From contig JAKEKT010000007.1 in the NCBI GenBank assembly GCA_021495925.1, positions 310,001 to 374,000 of the forward strand: a DNA stretch of 64,000 nucleotides, in the 5' to 3' direction. The translations under genes were made by a program, and so were the position numbers. Position 1 is the stretch's first letter. Every line of letters begins with the position of its first letter. This document shows, one piece after another, positions 10,305-21,454 of this stretch. Source of the DNA: Diplodia intermedia (Eukaryota > Ascomycota > Dothideomycetes > Botryosphaeriales > Botryosphaeriaceae). Below the pieces are notes generated by a model, which saw only the letters and a program-made list of their open reading frames with translations, searched no databases and was not told the DNA's origin.

Positions 10305-11816
10305 ATGGCACCAACCCGCTACCCCACCGACGCCACCGTCGACCTCTCCCCGCTCGGCCAACCCCTCACCTTCCCCTTCTCGGGCAAAACGGCGCCGAAC
10401 CGCTTCCTCAAAGCCGCCATGACGGAGCGGCTCTCGTCGTGGTCGCCCTCGGACGACCCCGGCGCGCGCGGCGTGCCGTCGGCCCCGCTCGTCAACGTCT
10501 ACCGGCGCTGGGGCGCGCGCGCGCAGTACGGCGTCGTCCTGACCGGCAACATCATGATCGAGCCGGACCAGCTCGAGGCGCCCGGCAACCCCATCATCCC
10601 GCGCGGCGCCGCGCCCGTCCCGGGGGACGCGCGCTTCGACGCCTTCGCGGCGCTGGCGCGCGAGGCGGGCAGGGAAGGCTGTCTGGTCGTCGGCCAGGTG
10701 TCGCATCCCGGCAGGCAGGTCGAGAGCAGGATCCAGAACGACCCCGTGTCGGCGTCGGACGTGAGGCTCGAGGGGAACGTCATGGGCATGACGTTCAACA
10801 GGCCGCATGCTGCGAGCGCGGAGGAGATTGCGCGCGTCGTCGACGGCTTCGCGCATGCGGCGGAGTACCTGGAGAGGGCGGGGTATGACGGCGTCGAGTT
10901 GCATGGCGCGCATGGGTACCTGCTGGCGCAGTTTTTGTCGCCGACGACGAATCGGAGGACGGATGGGTATGGCGGGGCGTTGGAGAATCGGGCGGTGAGT
11001 CACCTGTTGGGGAGGGGGAGGGGGTCTTTTGTGGGTTGAGAGAGAGGCAAGGCTGACTTTTTTTTCTTTCTTTTTTTCCTGCACAGCGTCTCATTCTTGA
11101 GATTGGCCGCGAGGTTCGCAAGCGGACCAGCCCGAGCTTCGTCCTCGGCATCAAGCTCAACTCGGTCGAGTTCCAGGACAGGGGCTTCCAGCCCGAGGAC
11201 GCGAAGAGGCTGTGCGCGCTGCTCGAGGAGAACAAGTTCGACTTCGTCGAGCTCTCCGGCGGCACGTACGAGCACATTGCCTTCTCGCACCAGAGGTACG
11301 GCATATACATCCTCCAGTCCTGCCGTCGTGGTGTGGTAGTTTGCTAACATGGCACTTTTTACCAGGGAATCCACAAAGAAGCGCGAGGCCTTCTTCCTGG
11401 AGTTCGCCGACATGATCACGCCGGCGCTGAGCAAGACGAAGACGTACGTCACCGGCGGCTTCAAGACGGGCGCCGCCATGGTCGACGCGCTCAAGTCGGT
11501 CGACGGCGTCGGCCTCGGCCGCCCCGCGTGCCAGGAGCCGCGGCTGCCCAAGGACCTCCTGGAAGGCAGGGTCAAGTCCGCCATCCAGCAGCGCCCGGAC
11601 GACAACGATTTCGGCGCGACCAACGTCGTCGCCGGCTCGCAGATTCGCCAGCTCGGCAAGGATCACGAGCCCATCGATATGAGCTCCGAGGAGAATGAGA
11701 GGGCGTTCATGAAGGACATGGGCGCCTGGGCGAAGAAGATGGGCGAGGACTCGGGCTTGGTGCACTACGGTTACGTCGATATTGAGAGTGCGAAGCCTGT
11801 TCCTTATGTCTCTTGA
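10305..11816 (+). CDS. NADH:flavin oxidoreductase, old yellow enzyme-like
   Basis: This is an FMN-dependent TIM-barrel oxidoreductase of the OYE/NADH oxidase family. Such enzymes reduce activated C=C bonds with NAD(P)H, but the substrate cannot be told. Exons are 10305-10994, 11087-11295 and 11366-11816, giving 449 aa. Introns have GTGAGT..CACAG and GTACGG..CCAG ends, the second with a GCTAAC branch site. The N-terminus carries the FMN-site phrase NRFLKAAMTE, followed by GVVLTGNIMIE. The active-site signature HGAHGY lies at residues 200-205 with LLAQFLSP after it, then NRRTDGYGG. The third exon encodes the phosphate-binding end of the barrel (VTGGFKTG..VDGVGLGRPACQEP). The start has context AACCATGG. 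An in-frame upstream codon gives only a Lys/Arg run from the purine-rich leader and is not used. Confidence 0.92.
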
Positions 11817-12302
11817 TTTGGAGAAGATGATAGACGTTGGCCGGAGAAGTAGTCAGATGAGCACGAGTAGAGATATTTCACGAATGACTTAATTCTGTGT
11901 CAATACAGTTGCCCATACCTCATCTTGGCAACGCGATTCATGTGTAGTCGTGGGTCACACTCTGCCCCCTTGTTGGCCCGATCAATGGAACAAAGAGGCA
12001 TAATGGCGGCTGCAGCGTCAAACAGAATTGAGAGAACAAGGGTTTGTCCTCATCGATAGTAAGCTGAAACAAAGAATAAGATACAATCACCCTTTGTTCC
12101 TTTGTCCCGAGCTTAGCTCTGGAGAGTAATTTGAGACCCAGAATATAAAGCATCGGCAGGAGCACAGGGCTGATCAGTTAAGATGCGATCAACGAACCCT
12201 ATCCTTACCTCCAGGAATCCGGCTTGCATTGATTGCGAGCCAAAATCGAATTGAGAAGTATAATCCGACAACAGACAGAAGAAAGCGCGTAACCTTATAT
12301 CA
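11817..12302. other. Intergenic between oxidoreductase and SET gene
   Basis: It holds the 3' flank of the oxidoreductase gene and the promoter of the SET gene, both on plus. No gene or repeat is seen. Confidence 0.6.
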
Positions 12303-13301
12303 ATGTCTATGTACACATTCCGCCAGGTTGCGGGAGCTGGACAGGCGACGTTCGCGACGCAGGATATCCCGCGAGGCACGATAATCATGCGCGAAATGCC
12401 GCTCATGACTATTCCTAAACCGCGGCATGAAAATGCACCTACTTTACTCCAACAACCAACCCGGTTCCACAGCGAATTCCTCAAGCGGCCCAGCGAAGAC
12501 CGGAGGCTCTTCGAGAACCTGTATCCCGAGGGCGCGTACGTGGAGGTAGCACGCCAGATTGTCCGGAACGATATGGCGCCCGGGTCGACGGCATGGACGC
12601 AAGATATGGAGGACATATCCAGGTTGATGGGTATCTACCTGACGAACAGCTTCCTGTCAGCGCCCCAGTCGAAATTCATGAGTGCCGTGTTCAACGAGCA
12701 GTCTCGGCTGAACCACATGTGCAGCTACAACGTATCGAACTTTGGCTTTGCCAAGGGAGGAGAGCAGTACATGTACACAGTACGCGACATCAAAGCTGGT
12801 GAGGAGCTCACCACCCCGTACGTTGAGGTCGGCGGCGACTACGATGCGCGGCAGAGGGCGCTCGCATGCTATGGATTCACGTGCGAGTGCCCGCTTTGTG
12901 CGATGGAGCATTACATCAACAACACTCCAGACGTCCAACTCGACATCTTCGGGCGTTTGCTGGTGCAGCGTGACCTCGAAGTCATGATATGGTTTTTCCG
13001 GAAATGGTTCAACATCTTGCAACCGCTCGGGCGCGAGAAGTCACGTAATAAGCTGGCTGAGAGCAACGGCCTTGCGATCATCGAGTCGGTCCCCTTTTCC
13101 GAAATCGCGCTGGGTATCCTTGAGCAGATTTCCGAGAGAGCGCTCGCGCAACATGGCAATGCTAGCGCCGAGTACAGCCACGCGACCAACAACGTAGGTT
13201 ACTGGAATAATGTGGTGGCTGACTTCAGGAACCGCTATGGTCCGAGTTCTGTTTGGCTCGAGCAGGTCAATGCCCTTGATCCGCGGTTTTCAAAAGAGTA
13301 A
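12303..13301 (+). CDS. SET-domain protein, SMYD-like without MYND finger
   Basis: A single-exon gene encodes 332 aa. It opens with a split SET start (GAGQATFATQDIPRGTIIMRE, residues 11-31). The S-adenosylmethionine-binding motif follows as SRLNHMC (N137, H138), where many relatives have NHSC. GEELTTPYVE (167-175) supplies the Tyr173 expected in the active site. The post-SET cysteines are in YGFTCECPLC (C194, C196, C199). There is no MYND zinc finger in the insert region, as is usual for the short fungal SET proteins of this group. It is probably a protein lysine methyltransferase, but the target is unknown. The ATG at 12303 is followed by a second in-frame ATG two codons later, and either could be used. 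Confidence 0.85.
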   Translation: MSMYTFRQVAGAGQATFATQDIPRGTIIMREMPLMTIPKPRHENAPTLLQQPTRFHSEFLKRPSEDRRLFENLYPEGAYVEVARQIVRNDMAPGSTAWTQDMEDISRLMGIYLTNSFLSAPQSKFMSAVFNEQSRLNHMCSYNVSNFGFAKGGEQYMYTVRDIKAGEELTTPYVEVGGDYDARQRALACYGFTCECPLCAMEHYINNTPDVQLDIFGRLLVQRDLEVMIWFFRKWFNILQPLGREKSRNKLAESNGLAIIESVPFSEIALGILEQISERALAQHGNASAEYSHATNNVGYWNNVVADFRNRYGPSSVWLEQVNALDPRFSKE

Positions 13302-14175
13302 GCTCAACCAGCAGGCTGGTAAGTATAATAATATATGTTTCATTTATTGTTGACCTGTGAGTGGTTTCCCTTTCCAGGAACATGACCAATGACCTCACAA
13401 GCCACGTGAGCGAGAGGATGTATGTTCGAGGTGGTGCAGGCACTCGGGCGATGCCGGTGCCGCTAGCGCGCAAGTCGGGATGAGGCTCAACGGGACGCTA
13501 AAACAATTGAGCCCACCGGCATCTGCCCACAAGTGGACGTGAATTGGAGTACTTGACGCGAGCAGTTCCATCCCAGCCTTGGACTCGACAGCGGTTGTAA
13601 TTCTGTCTGCTGCTGAAGTCAGCCGGGCGTTGAGATGGCGTTCGCGGGGATCTGGGGTAGACCTAAGGCGCACGTGGGGAGTGCAACTGCGCAGTGACGC
13701 GAGCGGCGTTCTGCAGCCGTGAGCGCCGCTCGGCCTCCCCGCTCCCCGCATGTTTCGGCGTCTCTCCACCAAACTGACTTCACGACCCACGCCCTGCTTT
13801 TCCGCATCCACGCATAACATCGCTCGTCTCCTCCCGTCAACCCTCGACTGCGCCTAGGCTTCGCCGTCTGAGGCCATGCACATGCCTTTGCCGAGTTCTT
13901 CGCAGCCGCAATGTGCAGCTCTGGATTCAAACGGCTAGCCGATCAAGCCATCGTCGAGCTTGACCCCGGGCGATGAGGGGTAGGCAGCCTAAATGCGGTA
14001 AGTCCAGGTAGCAACAGGAGACTGCCCGAAGCCACTGTACGTAACGTCGCACAAGCCTGCCCCACGTCAGCCAAGTGACTAGGCAGGCAGGAGCGCCTCA
14101 ATTTTTCAAATATTATCCTGCCCGTCTCACTTGCCATTGACTCCTGCAGACGAGCGACTCTTCCTCGACCATAGC
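13302..14175. other. Intergenic, upstream of trehalase
   Basis: I see nothing coding in this stretch. Minus-strand frames around 13400-13930 have no recognisable content. Confidence 0.55.
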
Positions 14176-16324
14176 ATGACTGTCGCTTCGTCCGTCTGGG
14201 GGCTGGCCGCCCTCGCCGCCCCCGCCGCAGCCCTATATGTCAATGGCAACGTGACGGCTCCGTGCGAGTCTCCCATCTACTGCCACGGCGAGCTTCTCAA
14301 GGCCGTGCAGCTGGCCGCGCCATTCTCCGACTCCAAGACCTTCGTCGACCTGTACGTCCTTTTTGTCTTGTCTCTCGCCAAAAACATAAAAAAGAAAAAA
14401 AAAAAACCAGAAAACCTAACAAAACGTCATCGCGTACAACAGGCCCACAATCAGACCTCTGGACGAAGTCCTTGCCGCGTTCGCCAACCTCAGCAGCAGC
14501 AACCAGCCAATCACCAACAACTCGGCCCTCCAGACCTTCCTGGCGACCTACTTCGGCTCGGCCGGCTCGGAGCTGGAGGCGGTGCCGCCCGACGAGCTGA
14601 CCGTCAACGCCACCTTCCTCGACGCCGTCGCCGACGCCGACGTGCGCGACTTCGTGGCCAAGGTCGTCGACATCTGGCCCGACCTGACGCGGCGCTACGC
14701 GGGCGGCAACACCAAAAACTGCTCCGGCTGCGTCGACTCCTTCATCCCGCTGAACCGCACCTTCGTCGTCGCCGGCGGCCGCTTCCGCGAGCCCTACTAC
14801 TGGGACTCGTTCTGGATCCTCGAGGGCCTGCTGCGCACCCGCGGCTCCTTCACCGAGATCGCCGGCAACATCGTCGAGAACTTCCTCGACCTGGTCGACG
14901 CCGTCGGCTTCGTCCCCAACGGCGCGCGCGTCTACTACCTCAACCGCTCGCAGCCGCCCGTGCTGGCGCTCATGGTCAAGACGTACGTCGACTACACCGG
15001 CAACGCCACCATCCTCGACCGCGCCATCCCCGTCCTGGAGAGGGAGTACGACTTCTGGACGGCCAACCGCACCGTCGAGATCCGAAAGGGCGACCGGACG
15101 TATTCTCTGAACCACTACGCCGTGGCCAACACGGAGCCCCGTCCGGAAAGCTACCTCGAGGACTACCGGACGGCGAACAACGAATCCTACTACTCGGAAA
15201 GCGGCATCGTCTATCCGGGAACGGACCTCAACGACTCGGCCAAGGCGCTCCTCTACTCGAACTTGGCCAGCGGCGCGGAGTCCGGATGGGACTACTCGTC
15301 ACGCTGGTTGCGCTACCCCGAAGATGCCGCGCAGGATATTTACTTCCCGCTGCGCAGCCTGAACGTCCGGGAGGTGGTGCCGGTGGACCTGAATTCCATC
15401 TTGTACGGCACTGAGGCGGCCATGGCCGAGTTCTACAACCTGACCGGCAACGACACTGCGGCGGCTCAGTGGAGTGAGCGCGCGAAGAATCGCAGCGAGG
15501 CCATGTATGACCTGATGTGGAACGAGACGCATTTCTCCTACTTTGACTACAACTTGACTTCCAACGGTCAAGATGTTTATATTCATTCGGACAACGACTC
15601 GACCACCGCTGAGACGTCAGGCTCGGAGGCACCTGCAAGCGATCAGCTATCGTTCACGCCGGCCCAGTACTATCCGTTCTGGACAGGAGCGGCGCCAGAT
15701 TCGCTCAAGAACAACCCCCTTGCCGTCAGGAACGCGTACTCGCACGTGGTGCAGCTGCTACAACAGAACCCGGGCGGCCTTGCTGCTACCAACTTGGAGA
15801 CAGGAGAGCAATGGGACCAGCCGAACGTGTGGCCTCCCCTCCAGTACATCCTCATGAAGGGTCTGCTCAACGTCCCCCCCACATACGGCGAAGACGACGA
15901 GGAGTACATCTGGACGCAGGACACGGCGCTTGAGATCGCGCAGCGGTACCTGGATTCCTCCTTCTGCACCTGGCGCGCGACGGGGGGTTCTACGCCGGGC
16001 TTCCCGAAGATCGCCGGTGCCGAGGGGGACGGCATCATGTTCGAAAAGTACTCGGACGCGAACATCAATGCGGCGGGTGGGGGCGGCGAGTATGAAGTGG
16101 TGGAGGGGTTCGGTTGGAGCAACGGGGTGCTGATCTGGGCGGCGGACGTCTTTGGGCCGAAGTTGCAGGTGCCGGACTGTGGCAACGTTACGGCGGCAGA
16201 CACTGCAAGCGACGAGAGCTCGAGCGCAAGGAAGCGCAGGGCCCGCGGTAGCAGCACCGCCATGGGGATCAGCAAGCGGGACCTGCGCTGGGTGAAGAGT
16301 TTTCGCCGCGGCAGAGTCGACTGA
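14176..16324 (+). CDS. Secreted trehalase, glycoside hydrolase family 37
   Basis: The enzyme hydrolyses alpha,alpha-trehalose to two glucoses. The start is ATG 14176, which gives a signal peptide (MTVASSVWGLAALAAPAAA). Frames opening further upstream use a non-ATG codon. Exons are 14176-14351 and 14443-16324, giving 685 aa, with an intron of 91 nt (GTACGT..CCTAAC..CAG). GH37 signatures are all present: GGRFREPYYWDSFW near residue 170, QWDQPNVWPPLQ near 515 and a Gly-rich GGEYEVVEGFGWSNG near 605. Many N-x-S/T sequons fit a glycosylated secreted enzyme. The C-terminal 50 residues are basic, with several KR/RR sites, and lie outside the catalytic fold. This tail may be trimmed, which is inference. 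Confidence 0.95.
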
Positions 16325-17516
16325 GAGCGTATGCCATCATGATGGCTATAACTATAGATGTTAATAATGCCGCTAGCTTGTCGGCCAGTAGCCAACCCGA
16401 GTGGCATGTACAATGCGCTTTGCAAAACTAGGGTGGGCAGCTACTAAGTTGTGCCGTTTTTAGAACGCCCCTTCATGCAGCGGCCATCTCCGAGGCCCCG
16501 GCCCGCTTTCTTCACCACCTTTAAATGCGGCTGTGCTAGTCGATATGAAACGCGATTCCCATGGATGTGTTCCAGCCTCTTTAGAAAAGACCGCGATCGA
16601 GAAGCACGGCGGGTGACGTGGGCGACGATGTGAGGGCGACTCAGGAACGCTTACGGCGCAGGCAAGATCCCTCCTGGCGACGGGCGGTCGGTGCGCAGCG
16701 TTGTTCGTGTAGTGGCACAGCGTGTGGGGGGTCGCGCGGCGAGCGTTTGAGCCGTTTGCTTCGCGGTCGCAGCGTGTGGCTTGGGGCTTGGGCTGGCGCC
16801 GTGGGTTCCACCCAGGCCTCAAGCTTCTTTGACTTTCGGGCAGGCTAATGGCGATCGTCAGGGACTCGGGCTTCCCTGTTGGCTGCAGAGGGGCGTCATT
16901 GGGCGGCGACGGAGCTTAGGATGACGCGGGGTGTTGGGATGGCAGCGGTGTAGCTGGAGATTTCGGGTGCAACCTAAGGCGCGATGACCGATGACCGCAC
17001 CCTGCGCTTGCCGACCCTGCGCTTGCCTACCGCTGCAAAAGGCGCCGTTCACACCTTCCAAACACCCGGCGGGCTGAAGAAACAACATCTCATCCTTCGC
17101 TCTCTCACTTGCCCCCGCCGCCGCTGCGCCTGACTCTGCTTTGCGCAGAATGCACCTGGCCTCTCGCGCGCCTGCCGCCCTTACGTGAAGCTTGCTCCGG
17201 CATCCACCGGCCGAAGGTCTGGCCAGGGCCAGCCAGAATATTCCCTAGGGGTCCAGTCTCGACCGTTGGTTCAAGGCCTCGTGCCCCGTGCCTCCGTGCC
17301 TCTCCAGCTTCCACGCGCGCTCTGAAAACCCTCCGGCCCCAGGCTCCCGCCACCTGCGCGGCAAGCGACCGCCCAAGCGACACGACCTCCGCCCTCGCGA
17401 CCGCCCTGCGCAACGAGCCGAAGCGCAACGAGCCGAAGCGCAACCTGTCCCAGTCGCGCTTGATACCGTGTCATGCCTCAGCTGTGCCTCGCCCAGCCCA
17501 ACCGAATCTCTGCACC
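16325..17516. other. Intergenic and 5' leader of the next gene
   Basis: An open frame upstream of 17517 is continuous with the next gene but starts on a non-ATG codon. Its composition is leader-like, so I treat it as promoter and 5' UTR. Bases 17409-17445 contain a perfect 15-bp unit (AACGAGCCGAAGCGC) in two direct copies followed by a partial one. Confidence 0.55.
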
Positions 17517-18533
17517 ATGAACCAGACCGCTCCCCAACCATGCGACCGCCCCTTCGTGGGTCGCAACCAGGCCAAATCGGCTCCGCCCGTGCCTGACTCA
17601 ACCATCCAAAGCCTCAAGGAGTTGCGCTTGGAAGAGAAGGACCGCCTCGAGGAGCTACCTCAAGTGCGCCCCAACCGCCCAGAGACTCCGCGCCGCTGCA
17701 CCGACCCCTCGTCTTCTTCGCTGCTGTCACCACACATGTCGCCGCAAACCAGGAACCGCTCGCCCTACGCCAGGCCGCACTTGCGCTCCACCTCGCTGAG
17801 TGCCCCGATCATGACCCGCGCCCACTCTTCGCCCACCCCCATGAGCCCGACCAGCACCGTCAACAGCGCCGCCATCCCAAGGCCTTCTAGCCCCATGCGC
17901 TCCCCCGCTCGTGTCCGCGCCTCGCTGAAGTTCGACGACTCGTACCCCCCTTCCAGCGCCCCAAGCGTCTCGGACATTGGCATAATCTCAGAGGAGCAGG
18001 AGCTCAGCATTGCCCCGCGTCGGTCTCTGGATGGCCCTGCAAACCTCACCATGCACGCCGGGAACAACTTCGGCCGTCAACGCCGCAGGCCCATGTCGCC
18101 GCTCCATAGCACGAATTCGTCCTTCAGCGGCAGCTCTGCATCGACGCCTTCGCAACCCTCGCCAACACTCTCTGCCACCAAGTTCAACGAGCCATTCCCT
18201 GCTGCCTACCCCAGCTCCCACTCTTCCTCGTCCATACCGTCTACACCGACGTCGACGCGCTCCCGCAGTCCCAGTATCTCCAGCTTGGAGACGATTGAAG
18301 ACTCGCCCGACGCAGAAGAGGAGGCCATTGAAGCTGACAAGATTGCTAAGATGGAGGCTGCCGCCAAGGCTGCCGAGCGGGGTAGTGAAGGGATGAGACG
18401 GAGCAGTCTCGACGTTCCTCGTGCTCGGCCGATGGGATTCAGCATGAACAGCCGCGACAAGCGCAAGCGATGGAGTGTTTGCGGTGCCGAGAAGAGAGGA
18501 GACCTCGACCTCGAAACCATCTGGGAGGATTGA
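17517..18533 (+). CDS. Ser/Pro-rich fungal protein, function unknown
   Basis: The single-exon gene encodes 338 aa from ATG 17517 (context CACCATGA). Most of the protein is low-complexity, rich in Ser, Pro and Thr, with many SP/TP and RxxS-type sites such as TRSRSPS and RRSSLDVPRARP. It is likely disordered and phosphorylated. The best-ordered pieces are a short acidic/Ala helix near residue 270 (EEEAIEADKIAKMEAAAKAAE) and a C-terminal motif RDKRKRWSVCGAEKRGDLDL followed by ETIWED. I believe that motif is the conserved part of this ascomycete family, but I know no function for it. There is no signal peptide or membrane segment. Confidence 0.75.
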   Translation: MNQTAPQPCDRPFVGRNQAKSAPPVPDSTIQSLKELRLEEKDRLEELPQVRPNRPETPRRCTDPSSSSLLSPHMSPQTRNRSPYARPHLRSTSLSAPIMTRAHSSPTPMSPTSTVNSAAIPRPSSPMRSPARVRASLKFDDSYPPSSAPSVSDIGIISEEQELSIAPRRSLDGPANLTMHAGNNFGRQRRRPMSPLHSTNSSFSGSSASTPSQPSPTLSATKFNEPFPAAYPSSHSSSSIPSTPTSTRSRSPSISSLETIEDSPDAEEEAIEADKIAKMEAAAKAAERGSEGMRRSSLDVPRARPMGFSMNSRDKRKRWSVCGAEKRGDLDLETIWED

Positions 18534-19593
18534 TGACGAAGCAAGCATACGGCAAGACTGAAACTGCCTGGCAACCGGGTTGCTCAGTACAACGAAACAA
18601 GCATCTGCCAAAGGCAGCACAAAGAATCCACAAAAAAAAGAGAAAATTTGTAACAATCGGCTTTGGGCACCTCCTTTCAGCGAAGTTGGCATTGTACCAC
18701 AAGCATAGCCGGAGTTTGTTTTGGAGCGCACATTCAGTTTCCTGCTTCTTTTTCTTCTCGACTCTCTTTTACTCTGTATTACGGCGTTGACGTTTTATGG
18801 CACCCTTGTAGCAGGCGTTTTTCCCCTTCTGATTTCGTCTGGCGGACAACCTCCGAGCGACAAGACACAGCAGCACAGTACATGAGAGCCATGATACCCA
18901 GTCATTGTATATCTTTTTATGTCTTCTCTCGCGCGCGCACACACTCTCAGCCAATAGTCAATGCTACAAGACGAACGCATGACATGCTCGATCTTTTCAC
19001 ACGCCTACTCTTTGTTCCCAAGATGCTTTTGAAGTGTATGTGATCGTGACAGGTTTACGTGCGCAGTCGAAGTGATTGTCCCGACGTAGATGTTGGACTT
19101 ATAAGCCCTCGTATATGGGTAGTTGAAGTCGTTGTCTGGACGCCGATATACGTATTGAATCTATGCATATGCTTCTGGACCTAGGACTGAACTGCCCACG
19201 TAAGTTGGGATTTCTTTTTCTTTTTTTGTGCAATCCGCCGTGATGGAGCCCAATCACAGGTGTGGGGTTTGTTAGAGATACAGCTCGTTTCTCGGGAAAC
19301 GGCCTCCACGGACCATTTTTTGCCCCGCCAATACGCCCAAATCCAAGGCTGACGAGATTTGGGCCTTAATTGGGGGGGAGGCTTCTGGCGGGCACTCTCG
19401 GATACCGGGGCGCGACCGTGTACCATTTTCCGGGATGCCTGGAAGGTCCTAGCGGGAGAAGCTCCACCCCGGAATGCTGTAAGTGGGTTGGCGGGGCATT
19501 GGTGCCTAGCGGGACAGGAACTCTCTCCAACACCAACACCACCCTCCTACATCTCGTCCCCTTCCTTCCCTGCTCATCATCGGCGCTTCCAAA
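18534..19593. other. Intergenic, no gene seen
   Basis: AT-richer sequence separates two genes that are both on plus. Nothing recognisable is present apart from presumed 3' and 5' flanks. Confidence 0.55.
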
Positions 19594-20583
19594 ATGCTCA
19601 ATTTCGCAGTCATCGGCACGGGCTGGATCACCGACTCGTTCATCGAGTCGGCGCACGCGACGGGCGCGTGGAAGCTCGTCGGCGTCTACTCGCGCGCGCA
19701 GGAAACGGCGTCGGCGTTCGCGGCCAAGCACAACGCGACGGCGACGTACACGACGCTGGACGCGCTCGGCGCGGCGGCCGACGTGCACGCCGTCTACATC
19801 GCGTCGCCGAACTCTCTGCACTTCGAGCAAGCCAAGGCGATGCTGTCGGCGGGCAAGCACGTCGTGCTCGAGAAGCCGGCGACGTCGACGGTGGCGGAGC
19901 ACGACCAGCTGCACGCGCTGGCGCGGCGCAAGATGGCGTTTTTGATCGAGGCGAACCGGCACCTGCAGGAGCGCAACTTCGGGGTGCTGCGCGACGCCCT
20001 GCCCCGGCTGGGCCCGCTGTACGGCGCCAGCCTCAACTACGCCGCCTACTCGTCGCGCTACGACAAGGTGCTCGAGGGCGAGACGCCCAACATCTTCAGC
20101 CTCGCCTACTCGGGCGGCTGCCTCGTCGACCTGGGCGTCTACCCGATCGCGGCCGCCGTCGCGCTGTTCGGCGTGCCCAAGGCCAAGTCGTACAGCCCGG
20201 TGTTTGTCAAGACGGGCGCGGACGGTGGCGGGTTCGTCCGGTTGCAGTATGACGGCTTCGCGGTGGACATCAACCAGAGCAAGATATACACGTCGGCGGC
20301 GCCGAGCGAGGTGTACGGCGAGAAGGGCACGTTGATCGTGAACGGGGTGACGGACATCGACAGCGTCGTCTTCGTGGATGCGCGGACCAAGGAGAAGACG
20401 CAGCTGGCGGGCGAGAAGGCCAAGTTGAACCTGCAGGAGGAGGCGGCCGAGTTTGCGCGGATCATCCGGGAGAAGGATACCGGCGAGAAGACGAGGCTGG
20501 AGGAGATGAGCAGGGCTGTCCTGTGCATCACGACGGAGTTGAGGAAGGAGAACGGCATCGTCTTCGATGTTGAGAAGAACTGA
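19594..20583 (+). CDS. Gfo/Idh/MocA-family NAD(P)-dependent oxidoreductase
   Basis: A single-exon gene encodes 329 aa, the family norm. The N-terminal Rossmann fold has FAVIGTGWITDSFI, with the GxGxxx dinucleotide loop at residues 8-12. YIASPNSLH lies near 68-76 and the family EKP motif (VLEKPA) has EKP at 93-95, whose Lys acts in catalysis. The C-terminal alpha/beta domain contains GGCLVDLGVYPI near 172-183, supplying the usual Asp. Relatives include dimeric dihydrodiol dehydrogenases, D-xylose dehydrogenases and inositol dehydrogenases. The sugar or polyol substrate cannot be chosen from sequence alone. There is no targeting signal, so it is probably cytosolic. Confidence 0.9.
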   Translation: MLNFAVIGTGWITDSFIESAHATGAWKLVGVYSRAQETASAFAAKHNATATYTTLDALGAAADVHAVYIASPNSLHFEQAKAMLSAGKHVVLEKPATSTVAEHDQLHALARRKMAFLIEANRHLQERNFGVLRDALPRLGPLYGASLNYAAYSSRYDKVLEGETPNIFSLAYSGGCLVDLGVYPIAAAVALFGVPKAKSYSPVFVKTGADGGGFVRLQYDGFAVDINQSKIYTSAAPSEVYGEKGTLIVNGVTDIDSVVFVDARTKEKTQLAGEKAKLNLQEEAAEFARIIREKDTGEKTRLEEMSRAVLCITTELRKENGIVFDVEKN

Positions 20584-21194
20584 GGGGTCACGGCGTCGGG
20601 CAACGTCTCGTGGCTTGAATGGACGATTGCTCATGCCGAAGCCATGCAGCAATCTATTTCCAGCCACTAAGAGTGCTCCAGCAAGACCTTGGGTCCCCGC
20701 GTATCTTGAGGGCCGACGTAATACACAACGCCTGTAACGTCTCCCTTGCAGGTCCCGTTTGGCCTCGATGTTCCGGAATCCTGGAAGTCTTTATCCTGTG
20801 CATACGTTTATATACCAACAGTCGCTCTCAAGGTCTAAGAACGATCAAACACGATATATTTGAACCACATATTTGCGATTTTGTGTTATTTGACTATTTA
20901 AATGCCGAGATGTTACGAAACTAACACCGTCCTTCTTCTCGGGGTATTCATGTCCTTACTACAAGCTTCTTGTAGCTTTGCTGAGCCCTCTTACAACGAT
21001 CACCCTCGGCTCCGCCACGCCACCGCATCCAAAGCCAACATATCCGAGGTTCATCCACAACGAAATTTTCAGGTCTAACCACGACCAATCGAAGGCATCT
21101 AATCAGGCCCTCAAATTCCTTTCAACTAGGGTAAATCTACGGAACCGTTTTCCAGGACTTTCATCGAAGCAAAGAAGGCTTTCCTGCTTATCGT
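20584..21194. other. Intergenic, no gene seen
   Basis: This sequence is AT-richer than the flanking genes, with no coding or RNA signal found. Confidence 0.5.
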
Positions 21195-21229
21195 CTCCGC
21201 TTGGTGTAGTTGGTTCACCATGTTCGACT
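21195..21229 (+). pseudogene. tRNA-Tyr 5' half (tRNA pseudogene)
   Basis: These 35 bases match the first 35 bases of the tRNA-Tyr gene at 21336, from the acceptor 5' strand CTCCGCT through the A-box GGTGTAGTTGG to the base before the anticodon. Only about two positions differ, both in the D-arm. No matching 3' half, B-box or AGCGGAG acceptor strand follows before the real gene, so it cannot fold as a tRNA. Confidence 0.8.
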
Positions 21230-21335
21230 AAGGACACTATCAAGCAAAACGCAACGGTATATATTGAGCATCAGAGATTTCAATTTTCATCAACCTGGAA
21301 TCCTTCCAAGCAAGTGCGGTCCACCGCACTCGTCT

Positions 21336-21454
21336 CTCCGCTTGGTGTAGTTGGTTCATCACGTTCGACTGTAATATCTGTTGCTATCACAAGCTCTTCG
21401 GAGCGGCGATTCAATGCGATCGAAAGGTCCCTAGTTCGATTCTGGGAGCGGAGA
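21336..21454 (+). tRNA. tRNA-Tyr(GTA) with intron
   Basis: The acceptor stem is perfect: CTCCGCT (21336-21342) pairs with AGCGGAG (21447-21453), followed by discriminator A. The D-arm contains the A-box GGTGTAGTTGG. The anticodon stem TTCGA (21364-21368) pairs with TCGAA (21420-21424). The anticodon GTA lies at 21371-21373, followed by A37. A 44-nt intron at 21375-21418 sits at the canonical position between bases 37 and 38. The T-arm is CCTAG, TTCGATT, CTGGG and forms the B-box. Eukaryotic tRNA-Tyr genes almost always carry an intron here. 44 nt is on the long side for a fungus. Confidence 0.95.

Noticed and set aside
17109..17516. N-terminal extension of 136 codons on the Ser/Pro-rich protein
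   Set aside because: The frame opens with a non-ATG codon, and the first ATG is at 17517 in good context. The upstream part looks like a leader with a short tandem repeat.
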